Below are positions 39,201 to 48,933 of a DNA stretch of 64,000 nt, piece after piece. Where the stretch lies: positions 806,001 through 870,000 of the forward strand of contig NW_004457736.1 of the NCBI RefSeq assembly GCF_000203815.1, in the 5' to 3' direction. Source of the stretch: Cavenderia fasciculata (lineage: Eukaryota; Evosea; Eumycetozoa; Acytosteliales; Cavenderiaceae). A model generated the notes under the pieces. It was not told the origin of the DNA. It searched no databases and saw only the letters and a list, made by a program, of their open reading frames with translations. Position numbers and translations under genes: made by a program. The first letter of the stretch is position 1, and each line of letters opens with the position of its first letter.

Positions 39201-39602
39201 CTCATAGAAATAGAAACCTGGAGTTGGGTTTAAAGGTAGTTCTGATACTGTAAACGATACATAACGATTGATTTGATCAGTGAGGGGCATTTGGGTGCAC
39301 CCTCCAAGTGAAATGCCGTTAAAGATGGTGCCAGCAAACTGTCCGCACCCATCGTCGGTGTAGACTGCAACGGTTGCTGCACCTGAAGAGTACGTGTACT
39401 TGTAAGATCGACCTGAGCCACCATAACACTGTCCGACAACCAATGAGTATGCGCCGACTGGAGCTAATGAACCAGAGCAATCAGGTGTCGCAAAAGTAGT
39501 AGCGACGAGATAGGTCCCGTTGATTAGTTGTTGTTGCAATACAAATACTAAAAATAATAGTACTGTAGTTACTACTCTTTGAACTTTCATCGATGAGTTC
39601 AT
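36225..39602 (-). CDS. ComC-like EGF surface protein, copy B (intact)
   Basis: Cell-surface or secreted protein of the dictyostelid ComC-like family, which in D. discoideum includes a gene needed for cell-cell communication in development. Exons 39602-39184, 39100-38568, 38500-37166 and 37099-36225, all in phase; 1053 residues. Signal peptide at residues ~5-30 (VVTTVLLFLVFVLQQQ). N-terminal Cys-rich part (GTYLVATTFATPDCSG), then beta-rich Ig/TIG-like units (WPSYLTYSMPGYTITY; VEYSYNGGVPGETTVTF), an EGF module (CTDDCNGQGKCVIGNCEC), the ComC super-sandwich domain (VGSILYNITISGWMF), many N-glycosylation sequons and a hydrophobic C-terminus (IMSMFILSTLLSIV) suiting a GPI or membrane anchor. Ligand unknown. 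Family call firm, role inferred. Confidence 0.9.
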
Positions 39603-39933
39603 TCTATTATTATTATTATTATTATTATTTGTCTTATTATAATTATCTCTTTGTTTTCTTAAAAAGAACTCTCAAGCCATGCGTGATGAGGAGAGAAGTG
39701 TCGTGCACGAAACAAATCTGATCAGAACCCATAGACAAAAGCCACCATCGCTGTTATGTTACACCAACAGGCAACTAGCACGGATCGGGTCATGTTTTAA
39801 GGGATCGGTGAAACCTACGGTTTCAAAGTAGCCACAAGAATACGCCCTAAAAAGAGCAAAAAAAAAAACAAAAATAGTTTACTTGTAGAAGTTCACCGAT
39901 CTTTATAGAAAAGAAAGGAACCAAGTTTTATGA
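39603..39933. promoter_or_regulatory. Divergent spacer, ComC-like copy B / ankyrin-like copy B
   Basis: 331 bases serving both start sites. A (ATT)n tract borders the ComC side. The centre (39670-39850) is GC-richer than usual and has a short palindrome, GAAACCTACGGTTTC at ~39810. No gene found. Confidence 0.4.
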
Positions 39934-42543
39934 ATGAATACGAATAATAATAAGAGTAATAGTACAGTAATAATATTAAGTGTATTTAGAAATCAATATC
40001 TATTACAGTGTATTACAAGACATGTACATATAATCAATACAATTGATGAGGTAGCATCATATAGAATCAATCAAATACCATCACTAAAATGGGTAGTAGA
40101 GAATAATACCGGTTCTTTAATACATGAACTGTCTAAGAGATCGTTAGAGAATGGTCAACGATTATTATTATCAGGACTACAAGTTGGTTGGGCAACATTG
40201 GATATGATAGTGGCTGTTTGTTCACCTCACACCTATCACAAATCAATTACCTTTCAGATGGATACATTTGACAAGATATTCACATACTATCAATCTGCAT
40301 TTGAACAAGAACACTTTGCTGTAGACTATGCAGTACTTTCTGGTAACTTTGAATTAGTTAAATATTTATTGGATAAAGGTACACCATTCACAACCAATGC
40401 AATTGATAATGCTTGTTCAAAAGGTTACCTAGATATAATTAAATTATTATTAAATACAACACCTAGAAATGATCCTCTTTTATTTGTATGTATCAATTAA
40501 ACATCAATCAGATGATTTATATGTATTAATTAATTTATTTTAATATTTTTGTAGGATGATAATATTAAATTTACAAATCATGCATATGATAAAGCAGCAA
40601 CGAATGGTCATTTAAATGTAATATTATATTTAGATCAATTAAGAGAACAATATCAAAAGGGTGAATCAAAGTATCGTGTTGATTTCACAGCCAATGCAAT
40701 TGATGGTGCTACACTCAATAGTCATTGGAATGTTGTTAATAATATATTGGATAAATATAAAAAGGATGGAGAGATGAAGATATATCTGTTTACAGTAAAG
40801 GCATTGGAGAATACAGTCATGAATGGTAATCATGTTGTATTGGAGAGACTTATGAGGATGTCTCACCCAAAGTTGAAAAAGATGGGTCATCAGAAATGGC
40901 TACCTGCGTACTTGGAGATAGCAGTAGGTAGAGGACACTTGACTTTAATCCAATGGGTATTTAAAACAAAGCTTCAAAATACCCCACCAACCGAATTATT
41001 GACAGCTGCAGTAACAAACAAACATAACGAATTAATAGATTATTTGATAAAATTGCATATCAAAAAGAAAACATATGTTGCTAAAACTATACTTCCTAGT
41101 TTGTACAAGGTTATAGAGGGTGGTCATTTCGAGTTGCTAAAGAGAATGATCGATCAAGAGGATGGAGGAAAGTTAAGACAGACACTAAGAGCCCACTCGG
41201 ATCAGTTGGTGCAGTGGGCCAGTCGATTCGGACGTTTAGAAATACTCAAATGGTTGTATAATACCAACCTGGAAGTGACGAGCGGATTAGAGCATCTCGG
41301 TCTGGCGTGTCTAGGTGAACACCCTTCGCTCGAGATGATCAAGTATTTGGTCGAGACGCGTGGAGAAGTGCCAGCAGTTGACCAACTCGAAGAACTCGCG
41401 AGTGTAGGTGCAATCGACTGTGTAGACTATATTCTCGGTTTGGACAAGACTAATCATACTCATCTACACGTATCTTTGAAAGCAGTAATATATGCATGTA
41501 CATTAAAATCAAGTGATATGTTACAACTCTTGTTGGATAGAGGTTTGATCGAGAACCATGAAGCCAATCTTGTGTACTATCTAACGGGTGCAGTCGACTC
41601 TGGATCATTCCCATGTGTCAAACTACTAGTGTCTACTTTAAAAAGAGATATTAGTCGTGTGACGAGCGAGATACTTTCTCAATCAGTGTCGCAGGGCAGG
41701 ATAGATATTACAAAGTATTTGGTCGAGCAATATCCTCATATCCTCAAAAAAGCCAAGAATGCGCAAGATCACCTGGTGACACCACTGCGGTCTGCCGTTC
41801 AATTGGGCTACGTTCAAACGGTTGATTTCATACTTGGATTAAAGGCACTAGAGGTATCAGAAGAGGATGGTGAGTCTTGGATAGAGATGGTCGATACGCC
41901 ACGGTTCAACGGCCCAGACGATCTACTCCACCAAGCAACCCTATTTTGTAGTCCTACGATGCTCCAAGTTATACATCGACACCGTCCAAGTATGTTGGTA
42001 TTCAACCCACCCCTTTTACTCTCCTCTGGTTATATAGACATGTTTGACAAGGCGGTCGAATGGAACAAGGAAAACGAGTTCAATCATGATGATGGTAAGG
42101 GCAATAATCACGATATAGAATTGTGGTATTACACTGCCGTCAGACAAGGGAATATTGATTTGATTCGGTATCTTGTTGATGTCAAGCATATTGCTCTTCC
42201 ACAAAGTTCGAGTGCAACGCATTACTCGGGAATCAATATTCATCGGTTTGGACCAAGTGTTCGAACCATCACCTATATTCAGTCGACAGCTGAAGGCCAA
42301 ATATATTTCAACTCGAGCGCACTAAGATCCTACTATACCGGTTGTCTAGTAAACGACCAATACTCTTCATGCAAATATCTAGTAGTCGGCTCCAAATTTG
42401 AAAGATCACTTGAAACCTCAATCGTACATATCACCAACGCAAACAAAAATCTAACATTACTCCAATTCCTGCTCACTTCACAAGGTTGGAAACCAAAGCA
42501 ACCATTATCCAATCACGATTTATTATTTAAATCTTTTAATTAA
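39934..42543 (+). CDS. Ankyrin-like repeat protein, copy B
   Basis: Exons 39934-40485 and 40555-42543 (69-base intron, phase 0); 846 residues. It opens MNTNNNKSNSTVIILSVFRN, then the family N-terminal block and SAFEQEHFAVDYAVLSGN. Sequence is near-identical to copies A and C up to about KYKKDGEMK (residue ~263), then diverges: MNGNHVVLERLMRMSHPK, AVGRGHLTLIQWVFK, VSQGRIDITKYLVEQYP. Ankyrin-type helix pairs continue to the end. Unlike A and C it lacks the NYSVLNFLKKK terminus and ends HDLLFKSFN. No catalytic residues are visible; a binding or scaffold role is the default reading for the family. Confidence 0.85.
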
Positions 42544-42691
42544 AAGTTTTCATAATCATTTTTGACTCTTCCTCTTCTTTTTGTAAATAAATAATCAATA
42601 TTCATGAACAATACAATAATTCTTCTTATTTATTTAAAAAAAGGAAATTATGACAATCAATTTTTAAACTTTAACAAATAATAAATTTAAG

Positions 42692-42736
42692 AATAATAAG
42701 TGTATTTAGAAATCAATATCAATTACAGTGTATTGC
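42692..42736 (+). pseudogene. Fossil scrap of ankyrin-like exon 1
   Basis: Forty-five bases (AAGTGTATTTAGAAATCAAT core, continuing to the TTACAGTGTATTG word) match the start of exon 1 of copies B and C, encoding SVFRNQYQLQC-type sequence. No further family sequence follows. It marks a truncated or deleted extra copy between B and C. Confidence 0.75.
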
Positions 42737-42812
42737 CACATTTATGCACAATTGGTTCTCAAATTAAATATTTGTATTTTTTTTGATCTATCTACAGAGA
42801 TACAACAACAAA

Positions 42813-43801
42813 ATGTCAAAACCTAAAGGTGAGTTGTTTGTTTTAACGGTAAATAATAGAGCATTAACTAATAGATCTATTCGACAGGACTTTGTTTATA
42901 AATTGTGATGAATGGGGAGTGCAATGTTAAATCCGAAAAACATCTCGAAAGATTCTATCACAACTTCCATCTAAAGGGTTTTAATAATCTTTTGCAAATG
43001 GTGTACCAGAAAAGTCCCGAAAAGATAACGACACCAATCAACCAGTGTATAGTGAAAACGAAGTGGGGGTGAAAAGGGGATCTTTCATTGTACACCTGAC
43101 CTACACCCTTTGTATATGTTGTTTATACTCAAATTGCACTTGGCAGACCATGGTACCTGTGTAAGGTGGGATTGACAAGAAAAAACAGAACAGACAGAAT
43201 ATCCACAATTGGAAAAGGATTCACAAAACTTGGATTTAAATTGTCGACTCAATGCAAAGAATCTTGCTTCTGACAATTAAAAGTTGTTGAGAGTCTAACA
43301 TTTGGTATCGACCCCAGGTGTCGCGAGAATCTCGAAACGATAGAGGAAAGAGCAAGAATTAATGGGTATCTATTGAATTCAGATTATCTCAGAGATATCA
43401 AATTCCCCAACCACATAGAATGGTGCTTAATGTGTACTGCCAAGATTGAGGTGTTAGAGCTTGCCCATAAAACTCTTGATTATACCTCAGCCTTCTCTGA
43501 TTACGGTTTCGGTGGCTTTTTGCCACACGATTGGCTCTGGATTTCTGTGCATTAATGGTCCAACATGAAATCGGAACCAAAGAAAACAACAAAACTCTTA
43601 CAAAAGGACTATGACCCGTATTGTGTTGAAGAAACAAAGAGACAAGAGATAATAAAAGATAATAGAAAAAAAAGAGAACAAGAGCAAAAAGAACAACAGC
43701 AAAAAGAAAATGGCAACCATGTAGACGAGGCAGAGCCCATCAAGCCCATAACCCAGGTAAAAAAACAAACACAACAACCAAATCTGCTGGTAAAAAAATA
43801 A
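42813..43801 (+). pseudogene. Decayed GIY-YIG / T5orf172-like gene
   Basis: One reading frame stays coding-like across ~900 bases but holds about five in-frame stops, so it looks broken. A possible first exon (MSKPKG at 42813, GTGAGT donor, GACAG acceptor at 42887) leads into MNGECNVKSEKHLERFYHNF. The core FVYVVYTQIALGRPWYLCKV followed by GLTRKNRTDRISTI fits the first strands of T5orf172/GIY-YIG nuclease folds (VYV...KVGLT...R), and IEVLELAHKTL ... DWLWISV fits their E..xH and terminal EWF-like strand. The tail (from ~43565) is a Lys/Gln/Glu-rich region. The fold call rests on motif spacing only. T5orf172 domains occur in large DNA viruses, phages and some protists, so the origin is open. Confidence 0.5.
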
Positions 43802-44067
43802 AAGCTTAAATTAGTATTAATATTCATTTAAATGTATTTTCTCAAAATTTGATACTTTTATACCAATTCCAAATTTCATCTCATAAAACTTTTTCTTTTG
43901 ATTCTTCTTCTTTTTGTTATAATTGTTTAATAATGAAAAAGAAATTTTCATGTCTACAATTTTCATGTACAATTTAATAAATGGAAAATCAAAAATCGAT
44001 CAATACTTTTGTTAAAGTTCAAGCTTTAATATAATTTTAATACCTTTATATAGATCTAATGTAGAAT

Positions 44068-46685
44068 ATGAATAATAATAATAAGAGTAATAGTACAGTA
44101 ATAATATTAAGTGTATTTAGAAATCAATATCTATTACAGTGTATTACAAGACATGTACATATAATCAATACTATACAGGACAAAGAATCATATAGAATCA
44201 ATCAAATACCATCACTAAAATGGGTAGTACAGAATAATACTGGTTCTTTGATACATGAATTGTGTAAGAGATCAAAAGATAATCAAAGATCATTATTATC
44301 AAGATTACAAGTTGGTTGGGCAACATTGGATATGATAGTGGCTGTTTGTTCACCTCACACCTATCACAAATCAATTACCTTTCAGATGGATACATTTGAC
44401 AAGATATTCACATACTATCAATCTGCATTTGAACAAGAACACTTTGCTGTTGACAATGCAGTACTTTCTGGTAACTTTGAATTGGTTGAATATTTATTGG
44501 ACAAGGGTACACCATTCACAACCAATGCAATTGATAATGCTTGTTCAAAAGGTTACCTAGATATAATTAAATTATTATTAAATACAACACCTAGAAATGA
44601 TCCTCTTTTATTTGTATGTATCAAATTAAACATCTTTTCAATCAATCACATGATCCATCACTAATAAATTTTTTAATTAATTTGTAGGATGATAATATTA
44701 AATTTACAAATCATGCATATGATAATGCAGCGACAAATGGTCATTTAAATGTAATATTATATTTAGATCAATTAAGAGAACAATATCAAAAGGGTGAGTC
44801 AAAGTATAGAGTTGAGTTTACCGTCAAAGCTATTGATGGAGCAGCAAAGAATAAACATTGGAATGTTGTTAATCATATATTGGATAAATATAAAAAGGAT
44901 GGAGAGATGAAAGGATACTTGTTGACGAGTGAAGCACTACAATGGTGTATTGCAGATAATAACTTTGAAATGCTAAACAAACTATTCAACTATGCACACT
45001 CTGACAAGGGATGGAAGAAATGTGGAAACTGGTCAACCAACGGACTGTCAATGGCTACAGAGCAGGGTAATATGGATATGATCAAATGGATCATTGATCA
45101 AAAGTTGGTAGAAACACTACAAGGACATACAGTATCATGTGCGGTTGAAGGTAACCATATTCGAATCATTCAATACTTTTTGGATGTACACAAAAAGGCC
45201 AGTATACGTAGTGGATTTAGAACGTTTCCATTTGACTTTGCTCTCAACTTTGCTGTCATTGGTAAAAGAGTGGAAATATTTCAGATGCTCTTCTTTGCAT
45301 GTCTAGAGAGTAATGCAGGGTTTGACTTGCACATGATCATGGAGTTGGCTTGTAAAAGTGACTGCATTGAAATCATGACGTTTATCATGGACAATTATGC
45401 GTTGGTCATGAATGAACTGATTGTCGAAAAGGCTGCATCGTATGGTCGACTTGAAATACTCAAGTTTGTGATTGACGAAAAGGGTGGGGTCGTCCGTCAG
45501 GCCGATATCGAAGAATGTGCAGAGTCTGCCAGTATAGAGTGCATGGAATACCTTCTCTCCAAGTTTACGGGTGCCTTGTCATCCCGTACACTCAAGTTGG
45601 CGTGTCGAAGAGGATGCAAGAGAATGATCGAGCACATTCTCTTGCGATATAATCTCGACCAATTCAGATCACTCATTCCAACATTTTTCGAGGCTGCCGT
45701 TGCATCGGGGTCAATCGAATGTATCGATATTATTAGAAATGCATATGTTAGTATCGGGCCTGATACTGATACTCCATTAATAACAATTAAATCATTGGGA
45801 CATGCTTTGGAGAATGGCCATCTTCATGTGATTAAACATCTCATTGATGTTTATCCTCAAATTTTGGATCCTAGTACTGATCAACCTGAGGATGAAGAGT
45901 TGATGGTTGAATTTATCAATGAATCAATCAACAGAAGATTCTATACTTCAGTCGAGTATCTTTTAAGTATCAAAGCAGACCGGTCTGTTCAAACGTTGGT
46001 ATCGGAAGAATCACAGACAACAACACCAGAATACAGGTTTAAAGCAACAAATGATGTTTTACAAATGGCAATAGAAACTAAAAACATTTCATTGATTGAA
46101 ATGATTCATCGGTACAGACCACACCTGACCAGTGTGAATCCAGCCATTCTACTTGCCGATGGATACATTGAAGCGTATCAAATGGTGATGTTGTGGAATC
46201 AAGAGAATGGTTTCAATCATGCAGAATCCAATCCATACTATTTCCACGATACATATTGGTTCAAATCAGCACTTGTCAGTGGGAACATTGCTCTTATTCA
46301 ATACATTGTCAATGAGAAAAAGCTCTTACCCATTCCATTCAGATCGAAAAATCAACATGATGTTGCACCAAAACAGAGCCACCTTCAAACCATTTATTAT
46401 ATACGCAAGGAGATACAAGATCACATTTCAACCTATTGTATAGCAAATCTCTCATTATTCGCCATCATGTCTGATAGCTATTCAGCTCTCAAAGTAAATT
46501 GTAACAAAGATACTGTATTCCAATATTTCTCAGACTATCATACTCGATCTGCCAACAATAATAACTTGTCAATTCTCAGACTATTGCTCAAACGAACAAA
46601 AAATGAGAAAATAAGTAAATATTTACTTGGTGCTTTTAATTATTCTGTACTTAATTTCCTTAAAAAAAAATGGTTAAAATTGTAA
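44068..46685 (+). CDS. Ankyrin-like repeat protein, copy C
   Basis: Exons 44068-44613 and 44688-46685 (74-base intron, phase 0); 847 residues. The first ~265 residues match copies A and B almost perfectly (for example FQMDTFDKIFTYYQSAFEQE). In the part just before the divergence point it is closest to copy A (FTVKAIDGAAKNKHWNVVNH). Beyond KKDGEMKGYL it is diverged, but with the same layout as A, including SASIECMEYLLSKFTGALSS and the NYSVLNFLKKKW end. Mosaic similarity suggests exchange among copies. Upstream bases 44035-44100 also match the upstream region of copy B. Confidence 0.85.
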
Positions 46686-46997
46686 ATTAAATCAATGTTG
46701 TACAATATTAATTTATTGATGATGGTAATAAAAAAAAAACAAACTGGTAGAACAATAATTTTTGTACTTTTTTTTTGAGACAATGGTCTCTTTTTTGTTT
46801 TTTTTATTATAAATGTATATTATAGATAATTAGATAAATAGAAATTCTTTTTTTTTCTTTTTTTTTTTTTCTTTTTTTTTTTTTCTTTTTTTTTTTTTCT
46901 TTTTTTTTTTTCTTTTTTTTTACTGAGTTATAAATGTTGGCTGGTTGCTTGCCATAAAAGAGTTAAATTATATGATTAAAAATAAACCAGTTTGTTA
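46686..46997. other. Intergenic, convergent gene ends
   Basis: Space between the ankyrin-like copy C stop and the amidotransferase-like gene end. It is dominated by a C-T13 tandem tract (46847-46921, listed separately) and A/T runs. Confidence 0.6.
46847..46921 (+). repeat. Tandem (C T13)n tract
   Basis: About five units of one C followed by ~13 T (C at 46857, 46871, 46885, 46899, 46912). The regular 14-base spacing shows it grew by unit duplication, not as a simple T-run. Confidence 0.9.
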
Positions 46998-48549
46998 TTA
47001 ATAAACTTGTTTTGGGATTTGTTTTCTAAAATAAAATAAAAAAAAAAAAGTAAATATTATTATTGTAATTGTTTTTGTTGTTGTAGTTTGGTTATACTTA
47101 CAAGAGGGATCTCTTTAAAGAGAAAGACTGTCCACATTGTTTTACAAATCTTTTGATCATGAGTCTGTTGAATTTTTGTTCTTGTTCATCATGATTGGTG
47201 GCCTCAGGGTGCCACTGGACACCGACTATTGGGCAGCCAAGAGTCGAGGAGAATGATTCGATACACCCATCTTTTGGAGCAATGGCGCTGACCTCCACCC
47301 CACCTGGACAATTTGGGCCCAAATATCTATTTGATAAGCTAACAGCTCTCCAGTGGACACTATTTACTTCCAAATCCTTTGGATCGATTTCTGTCATAAC
47401 AACTTTTCCTTGTTGGACTTTTGTTGATTCCATGAGTTGTTTGGTGAGAGAATCCTTGACCATTTCAATTGGATGAACGGATTTGTTATAAATCACCTTT
47501 GTTCCTAAACTGTTCATGCACATCATTCTTCTTGAGTTATGGCCCTTAACTATTTGGAGGAATTTTGAGTCTGAGAACTGCAAGTGCTTGATGATTTGAA
47601 GCAATAACCTGATTTGGTTTTTGAAATCGGCTGTTCTTGGTAACAATTTTTTGAGAGAACGGATGTCTACGAGCCATTGTTTCGGATCTGCTCCAGGGTT
47701 TCTGTTCTCGATTGAATTTAGCAATGTGGTGGCTTGGAGAGCTGTCTTGTGCTTTGTGTGCACCAAAGAAATCTTGATGTTGGACAATGTATTTCCAAAA
47801 TCTGAACGAAGATCTCTACGATGAAGCCCACACCATATGCGCCATGATGCTGCGCAAATGCCGAACAATGGTTGGCCAATTATTAATGCCCTTTGAATGA
47901 TCTGGTTTTCTTGGGCCGCGCGCTCTTCACAGTTCTCTTGTTGTTTTGATCTTCCAGGCATGACGATGCAAGATAGTTCTTCTTGTTTGGTGTCTACCCA
48001 TGCGACAGGTGGTATTGGAATTTGAGTTACCATCATTCTTTGTGTCTCTTTGAATATCTTATTGTACTTTTCGACTTTCTCAGAACCTCCATAAACAAGT
48101 GGCGTAGTTGGAAGTCCAGTGATGGATTGTATGGTGCGATGGTCATAGTCGGATCCTTTAGGTCCTCTTGCTGGAATTCCAATCGTAATTGATGGCGTAT
48201 TATTTTTTGCTGTCTTGGGTTGTCTCTCCTCCTTTTCTCTCTCTTGTTGTTCTCTCTCGTGTTTTTCTCTCTCTTCCTTTTCTCTCTCTTGTTGTTCTCT
48301 CTCTTGTCTTTCTCTCTCTTGTCTTTCTCTCTCTTGTCTTTCTCTCTCTTGTCTTTCTCTCTCTTGTCTCTCCCTCTCTTGTCCTTCTATGATGCGGTTG
48401 TGAGCTGCCAAAAGCTTGTGGGAGCGACCGATTTGATTGTTGACTAAGCGAGAGATTGTCGCGTTTGAGACATTATAGGCAATGGCAAGAGTAGTTTGGG
48501 TTTCCCCATCTGCCAGTCTTCTGTTGATTGCTCTTCTGACTTCTTCCAT
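46998..48549 (-). CDS. Helix-turn-helix / QERER-repeat / PuuD-like class I amidotransferase fusion
   Basis: Exon 48549-47102, then GTAAGT donor and TTTTAG acceptor to a nine-codon exon 47025-46998 (stop); 491 residues. Without splicing it ends three codons later, so the last exon is optional. Residues ~1-45 form a transposase/Psq-like helix-turn-helix (AINRRLADGETQTTLAIAYN, then VSNATISRLVNN). Residues ~57-110 are a QERER repeat. Residues ~118-475 follow gamma-glutamyl hydrolase/PuuD (peptidase C26) order: SITIGIPARGPKG, IVMPGR, QPLFGICAASW with nucleophile Cys232, VNSVHWRAVS, and GVQWHPEA with His447 and Glu449. The oxyanion Gly after the Cys (GxCxG) is Ala, and ~110 extra residues sit between the Cys and VNSVHW, so activity may be altered. 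Fusion of these parts is not one I know. Confidence 0.75.
48236..48390 (-). repeat. 15-bp coding minisatellite (QERER units)
   Basis: Tandem 15-base units (minus-strand CAAGAGAGAGAAAGA and variants) inside the amidotransferase fusion gene, encoding Gln-Glu-Arg-Glu-Arg repeats. Unit length is a multiple of three, so copy number can change without breaking the frame. The result is a highly charged, probably helical linker. Confidence 0.9.
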
Positions 48550-48933
48550 AAATATTTAAAATAAATGCACAAGTAAATTAATTTGATAGTTTGAAAGGAA
48601 TAAAGAGATATATATATATATAGTAATAAAAATAAAAATAAGTATTGGGGGTAAAATAACAAAACAAAATGATGATGTAGTGGCAATGAGGCAGAATAAA
48701 AGTGTTTTATGAGGGCGTAATTAAATTTTTAATTTTAAAAAACTTGAGAAAAACAATTTAATTTCGTACTTGTTCTATATAAAGTGATCAGGTTTTTGCT
48801 GTTAAATTTTATAAATAGCCTTTTTTGGTTTTGTTTTTTGTTTATTTAAAAAGTATTTCGTTCAATGTCATTGTGTTCTTGTATGAATAAGAAAGAAGGA
48901 AAATGATTGTATCTTTATAATTTTATAAATTTG
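48550..48933. other. Intergenic, upstream of the fusion gene and downstream of ALDH
   Basis: AT-rich, with a TATATATATA stretch near 48610 and T-runs. It probably carries the promoter of the amidotransferase fusion gene and the ALDH 3' UTR. No further gene seen. Confidence 0.5.

Noticed and set aside
48189-48447. Plus-strand Leu/Ser-rich open frames
   Set aside because: Shadows of the QERER repeat of the minus-strand gene.
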